Shown here in pieces: positions 60,373-64,000 of a DNA stretch of 64,000 bases. A model generated the notes under the pieces. The model saw only the letters and a list, made by a program, of their open reading frames with translations. It was not told the origin of the DNA and made no database searches. The first letter of the stretch is position 1; each line of letters begins with the position of its first letter. The position numbers and the translations under genes were made by a program. Origin of the DNA: Paramagnetospirillum magnetotacticum MS-1. Its GTDB lineage: Bacteria > Pseudomonadota > Alphaproteobacteria > Rhodospirillales > Magnetospirillaceae. Location: NCBI RefSeq assembly GCF_000829825.1, contig NZ_JXSL01000009.1, positions 1 through 64,000 of the forward strand, read 5' to 3'.

Positions 60373-60876
60373 ATGGCTGGCAGCGTCAATAAGGTCATTC
60401 TCGTCGGCAATCTGGGGCGCGATCCCGAAGTCAGGACCGCCCAGAACGGCGACAAGATCGTCAACCTGAATATCGCCACCTCCGAGACCTGGAAGGATCG
60501 CGGCACCGGCGAGCGCAAGGAAAAGACCGAGTGGCACCGGGTGGTGATCTTCAATCCCAACCTGGCCGACGTGGCCGAGCGTTATCTGCGCAAGGGCTCC
60601 AGCGTCTATATCGAAGGCGCGTTGCAGACCCGCAAATGGACCGACCAGTCCGGCCAGGAGAAGTACACCACCGAAGTTGTGATCGGACGCTTCAAGGGTG
60701 AGCTGACCCTGCTGGGCGGCCGTGATGGCGGCGGTGGCGGCGGCGGTGGCGGCTATGACGATGGCGGCCCGCGCCAGGGCGGCGGCGGCGGCGGCGGCTC
60801 GCGCCAGGGCGGCGGCGGTGGCGGCGGCCAGTCCTGGGAGCCTCCGGCCGATCTGGACGACGAAATCCCCTTCTAA
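60373..60876 (+). CDS. ssb: Single-stranded DNA-binding protein
   Basis: 167 residues. OB fold ([54 protein letters not shown]), Gly-rich linker of about 45 residues, and the acidic protein-interaction tip DLDDEIPF. Works as a tetramer in replication, repair and recombination. Shine-Dalgarno AGGGGAG. Confidence 0.97.
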   Translation: MAGSVNKVILVGNLGRDPEVRTAQNGDKIVNLNIATSETWKDRGTGERKEKTEWHRVVIFNPNLADVAERYLRKGSSVYIEGALQTRKWTDQSGQEKYTTEVVIGRFKGELTLLGGRDGGGGGGGGGYDDGGPRQGGGGGGGSRQGGGGGGGQSWEPPADLDDEIPF

Positions 60877-60902
60877 AACAGCCGCATCCGACAGCGAAAA
60901 AA

Positions 60903-60925
60903 AGGCCCGCCGATTTTGGCGGGCC
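60903..60925 (+). terminator. Terminator of ssb
   Basis: AGGCCCGCC-GATTT-TGGCGGGCCT stem, then AACTTTTTGG. Confidence 0.88.
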
Positions 60926-60969
60926 TAACTTTTTGGGTCTTCGACGATTTACAGGATGCCTGGCAATCG

Positions 60970-61063
60970 GACTCGTCACCCCGGCCTTGATCCGGGGTCC
61001 AGGGGAAATCCCGACATCCTTGCCCACGGTTCCTGGATCCCGGCTCAAGGCCGGGATGACGAT
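60970..61063. repeat. Dispersed palindromic repeat
   Basis: Imperfect inverted pair: CGTCACCCCGGCCTTGATCC and GGATCCCGGCTCAAGGCCGG then GATGACG, with about 45 bases between. This is the common intergenic palindrome of alphaproteobacteria, often mistaken for a coding frame. It lies between convergent ssb and the thioesterase gene. Confidence 0.8.
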
Positions 61064-61099
61064 CCTGAAGGTCTGATCTCGGGTGTCGCCTGCTTTGCC

Positions 61100-61519
61100 T
61101 CACTCCTCGGGCGGGACCGGCCGCTTCTTTCCCTGATCGTCCACCGCCACATAGGTGAAGACGGCGCTGGTCACCCGGACCAGGGCGTCGCTGCCGCCAT
61201 GGCGGCGCACCCAGGCCTCCACCCGGATGGAGATGGAGGTCCGTCCCACCCGGATGACCTCGGTGTAGCAGCTGACCTCGTCGCCCACATAAACCGGCTG
61301 ATGGAATTCCATGCCCTCCACCGCCACGGTGGGCGTGTGGCCGCGCGCCCGGCGATAGGAATGGGTGCCGCCCGCCAGATCCATCTGGCTCATCAGCCAG
61401 CCGCCGAACACATGGCCGAACGGATTGGTGTCGGCGGGCATGGCAATGGCCCGGGTGGACAGGCGGCCGCGCGGCGCCCCGCTGATCTCAATGCTTTCCG
61501 GCCTGGGGCTCTCGCTCAT
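61100..61519 (-). CDS. Hot-dog acyl-CoA thioesterase (YciA type)
   Basis: 139 residues. STRAIAMPADTNPFGHVFGG WL with the catalytic Asp region DTN, FGGWLMSQMDLAGGTHSYRR, VAVEGMEFHQPVYVGDEVSC. Hydrolyses acyl-CoA to free acid and CoA. Start at MSESPR; divergent from parE with 83-92 bases between. Confidence 0.9.
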   Translation of the reverse strand: MSESPRPESIEISGAPRGRLSTRAIAMPADTNPFGHVFGGWLMSQMDLAGGTHSYRRARGHTPTVAVEGMEFHQPVYVGDEVSCYTEVIRVGRTSISIRVEAWVRRHGGSDALVRVTSAVFTYVAVDDQGKKRPVPPEE

Positions 61520-61611
61520 GGGGATCTTGCTCTCACAATATCTTGTGGTTAACTTTGATAACGCCACAGCATGCGCTTGCGCATCGGTCGCGCATTTCTA
61601 TAATGCCACCC

Positions 61612-63603
61612 ATGTCCGACCTGTTCCAGCAACTCGCCCCCAAGGCGACCGAATACTCCGCCAAGGACATCGAGGTCCTTGAGGGGTTAGAGCCCGTCCG
61701 CCGCCGTCCCGGCATGTATATCGGCGGCACGGATGACCGCGCGCTCCACCATCTGGTGGCCGAGGTGCTCGACAACTCCATGGACGAGGCGGTGGCGGGC
61801 CATGCCGGCTGGATCGAGCTGGAACTGGCCGTGGACGGCACCTGCACGGTCAGGGACAACGGCCGCGGCATTCCCGTCGACCCCCATCCCAAATACCCGG
61901 ACAAGAGCGCGCTGGAGGTGATCCTCACCACGCTGCATTCGGGCGGCAAGTTCGGCGGCGACGCCTATAAGGTGTCGGGCGGCCTGCACGGCGTGGGCGT
62001 CTCGGTGGTCAATGCGCTGTCCGATGCGATGACGGTGGAGGTCGCCCGCGACCGCGTGCTGTGGAGCCAGCGCTTCTCGCGCGGGCTGCCGCTGGGACCG
62101 CTGGAGAAGGTGGGCCCGGTTCAGAACCGGCGCGGCACCACCGTCATCTTCCACCCCGACGCCCAGATCTTCGGCGAGCGCGCCCAGTTGCGCCCCGGCC
62201 CGCTCTACCGCATGGCGCGATCCAAGGCCTATCTGTTCAGAGGCGTGCAGATCCGCTGGAAATGCGATCCGCTGCTGATCAAGGACGGCGACGAGATTCC
62301 GGCCGAGGACACCCTGCACTTTCCCGGCGGCCTCACCGACTTTCTGAAGGCGGTGCTGAAGGAACGCCCGCTGGTCACCAAGGACGTGTTCAACGGCACC
62401 GCGCCCCTGTCCGACGACATGGGGCAGTTGGAATGGGCGGTGGCCTGGCCCGATGATGACGAGGAAGGCTTCGTCAACACCTACTGCAATACCGTGCCGA
62501 CGCCTGAGGGCGGCACCCACGAGGCGGGCTTCAGGAACGCCCTGACCAAGGGCCTGCGCGCCTATGGCGAGATGGCGGGCAACAAGAAGGCGGGGCAGAT
62601 CACCGCCGAGGATGTGATGGTCGGCGCCTGCGTCATGGTCAGCCTGTTCATCCGCGACCCGCAGTTCCAGGGCCAGACCAAGGAAAAGCTGGCCAGCCCC
62701 GAGGCCACCCGTCTGGTGGAAAACGCGGTCAAGGACCATTTCGACCACTGGCTGTCGGGCGACAAGGCCTCGGCCGCCGCCCTGCTCACCCGCCTGATCG
62801 AGAAAGCCGAAGACCGGGCGCGCCGCCGTCAGGCCAAGGAAATGAACCGCAAGACGCCCACCAAGCGTCTGCGCCTGCCCGGCAAGCTGGCCGACTGCTC
62901 GCGCTCGGTGAACGTCGGCACCGAACTGTTCCTGGTGGAGGGCGATTCGGCGGGCGGTTCCGCCAAGTCGGGCCGCAACCGCGAGACCCAGGCCATCTTG
63001 CCGCTTCGAGGCAAGATCCTCAACGTGGCCTCGGCGTCGACCGACAAGCTGCGCCAGAACCAGGAACTCAAGGACCTGATGGAGGCCCTGGGCTGCGGCG
63101 CGCGCGACAGTTACGACGACGAGAAGCTGCGCTACGAGAAGATCATCATCATGACCGACGCCGACGTGGACGGCGCCCATATCGCCTCACTGCTGATGAC
63201 CTTCTTCTATCAGGAAATGCCCGATCTGATCAGGAACGGCCATCTCTACCTTGCCCTGCCGCCGCTTTACCGCTTGGCCCATGGCCAGACCGTCATCTAT
63301 GGCCGCGACGACGCCCATAAGGAAGAGCTGCTGAAGACCCTGTTCGCGGGCAAGAAGAACGTGGAGATCAGCCGCTTCAAGGGCCTGGGCGAAATGCCGC
63401 CCGCCCAGCTCAAGGAAACCACCATGGACCCGGCAAAGCGCACGCTTTTGCGGGTCACCATACCCTCGGGCCGCACCGAGGAGGACCACGAAGAGGCCAA
63501 GGACGTGGCGCGGCTGGTGGAAAGCCTGATGGGCAAGAAGCCGGAACTGCGCTTCGCCTTCATCCAGGAACGGGCCAAATTCGCCACCGATCTGGACGTG
63601 TAG
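61612..63603 (+). CDS. parE: DNA topoisomerase IV subunit B
   Basis: 663 residues. GHKL ATPase (VLDNSMDEAVAGHAGWIELE, DNGRGIPVDPHPKYPDKSA, GGKFGGDAYKVSGGLHGVGV), transducer domain and TOPRIM (LVEGDSAGGSAKSGRNRETQ, IMTDADVDGAHIASLLMTFF). Assigned to ParE rather than GyrB by its short length, the KYPDKSALEVILT segment and the lack of a GyrB insert. Chromosome decatenation with ParC, not in this window. An ATG three codons upstream (61603) is possible. Confidence 0.93.
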   Translation: MSDLFQQLAPKATEYSAKDIEVLEGLEPVRRRPGMYIGGTDDRALHHLVAEVLDNSMDEAVAGHAGWIELELAVDGTCTVRDNGRGIPVDPHPKYPDKSALEVILTTLHSGGKFGGDAYKVSGGLHGVGVSVVNALSDAMTVEVARDRVLWSQRFSRGLPLGPLEKVGPVQNRRGTTVIFHPDAQIFGERAQLRPGPLYRMARSKAYLFRGVQIRWKCDPLLIKDGDEIPAEDTLHFPGGLTDFLKAVLKERPLVTKDVFNGTAPLSDDMGQLEWAVAWPDDDEEGFVNTYCNTVPTPEGGTHEAGFRNALTKGLRAYGEMAGNKKAGQITAEDVMVGACVMVSLFIRDPQFQGQTKEKLASPEATRLVENAVKDHFDHWLSGDKASAAALLTRLIEKAEDRARRRQAKEMNRKTPTKRLRLPGKLADCSRSVNVGTELFLVEGDSAGGSAKSGRNRETQAILPLRGKILNVASASTDKLRQNQELKDLMEALGCGARDSYDDEKLRYEKIIIMTDADVDGAHIASLLMTFFYQEMPDLIRNGHLYLALPPLYRLAHGQTVIYGRDDAHKEELLKTLFAGKKNVEISRFKGLGEMPPAQLKETTMDPAKRTLLRVTIPSGRTEEDHEEAKDVARLVESLMGKKPELRFAFIQERAKFATDLDV

Positions 63604-63616
63604 CCGTGTAGGTTTA

Positions 63617-63674
63617 CCCATAAGCTGAGAATTTTGGGCATAAGCTGAGAATCATAGCCATAAGCTGAGAATTT
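63617..63674. repeat. Three direct repeats of CATAAGCTGAGAAT
   Basis: CATAAGCTGAGAAT occurs three times in 56 bases, spaced by 6-7 bases. Multiple terminal repeats of this kind are typical of IS21-family ends, so an insertion sequence may begin here just after parE. No transposase gene is visible before the window edge. Confidence 0.55.
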
Positions 63675-63939
63675 CCGCAAAACACGGCCTGCGCAGGCTC
63701 ACGTGACGGTGTTCAGGAAATGTCTCACTGGAATCATTTTGGCGATGCATGCGGATAGGCAATGCCACCCCATGCTTTGTCCTTGCCAGCTGGTATCTGT
63801 GCGCCTACGCCTAACTCATGCATATGCAAAATAGAATGGCGGTATGGGTCCGTAAGTGGATGGACGGGTTCTTGGGTAGGAAATGGCATGAAGCGGACTT
63901 GGAATTAAGTACAGTATCACCGGAATCAAAGCGTGATAC

Positions 63940-63979
63940 CGGTTGGTTGGGGTGTCCGTCCAATGGACATCCCAACCAT
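63940..63979. other. Strong hairpin near the window end
   Basis: GGTTGGGGTGTCC and GGACATCCCAACC pair around a 7-base loop (one G-T pair). An ATG at 63982 follows at once (MSQEKQ and then the edge), so the hairpin could be a translational or transcriptional block ahead of a gene, as found ahead of some transposase genes. Bases 63675-63939 hold no gene that I can see. Confidence 0.4.
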
Positions 63980-64000
63980 CCATGTCTCAGGAGAAGCAGT

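Noticed and set aside
60956-61552. 198-codon plus-strand frame opposite the thioesterase
   Set aside because: Begins inside the dispersed palindromic repeat (HPGLDPGSR is its usual false translation) and then shadows the thioesterase gene.
61612-63603. GyrB as the identity of the type II topoisomerase subunit
   Set aside because: Length of about 660 residues and sequence details fit ParE; no dnaA, dnaN or recF neighbours are present.

Overview
The window comes from a GC-rich alphaproteobacterium, most likely a Magnetospirillum-like member of the Rhodospirillales. I infer this from the conserved block hisG-hisD-UPF0262-phosphatase-infA-maf-rng-yacG, the ParE, HisG (short form) and SSB sequences, and the wealth of hemerythrin, PAS, chemoreceptor and histidine kinase genes. 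No species can be fixed from the sequence alone.

Positions 1-33300 are accessory DNA. An IS3-family element enters from the left edge (1-757) and an internally deleted sister copy lies at 25320-26115. A repeated integrative module occurs as one near-complete copy (about 7513-12475: tyrosine integrase, 70-residue protein, ribbon-helix-helix-like protein, 286-residue protein, GC-rich hairpin, small ORF, about 200-residue protein) and three partial or rearranged copies (758-2385, 29130-30835 inverted, about 32155-33310 inverted). A palindrome TTGATGCATCAA marks the module at constant places. Between the first two copies lies a sensory cluster (2460-7262: hemerythrin, PAS protein, CZB chemoreceptor, CheZ-like protein, REC-HD-GYP). 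From 12918 to 18739 is a group of membrane protein genes with an M48 protease. An intact tRNA-Arg(CCG) at 19041-19117 is followed by a phage-satellite-like element (19118 to about 27001) with small-terminase-like, XkdF-like, replication-initiator, AlpA-like and integrase genes. Its integrase and a tandem hemerythrin gene are both cut by the deleted IS copy.

Positions 33389-47500 carry two-component and metabolic genes: two related PAS histidine kinases (27246-29054 and 33389-35437), a CheB-CheR-PAS-kinase fusion, and an acyl-CoA catabolic regulon. That regulon comprises a divergent cobalamin-dependent acyl-CoA mutase in two subunits with its MeaB GTPase, a PaaK-like CoA ligase, an orphan periplasmic binding protein, a CaiB-type CoA transferase and a TetR regulator. 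Five GACC...GGTC inverted repeats sit at its promoters and probably bind the TetR protein.

Positions 47900-63603 are core genome: tRNA-Phe, the yacG-to-hisG block, an OmpR/EnvZ-type pair, a large class III nucleotide cyclase with a C-terminal array of FliM/CheZ-like peptides, a small lipoprotein, ssb, an acyl-CoA thioesterase and parE. The last 400 bases hold triplicated 13-mers and a strong hairpin, possibly the end of another insertion sequence.
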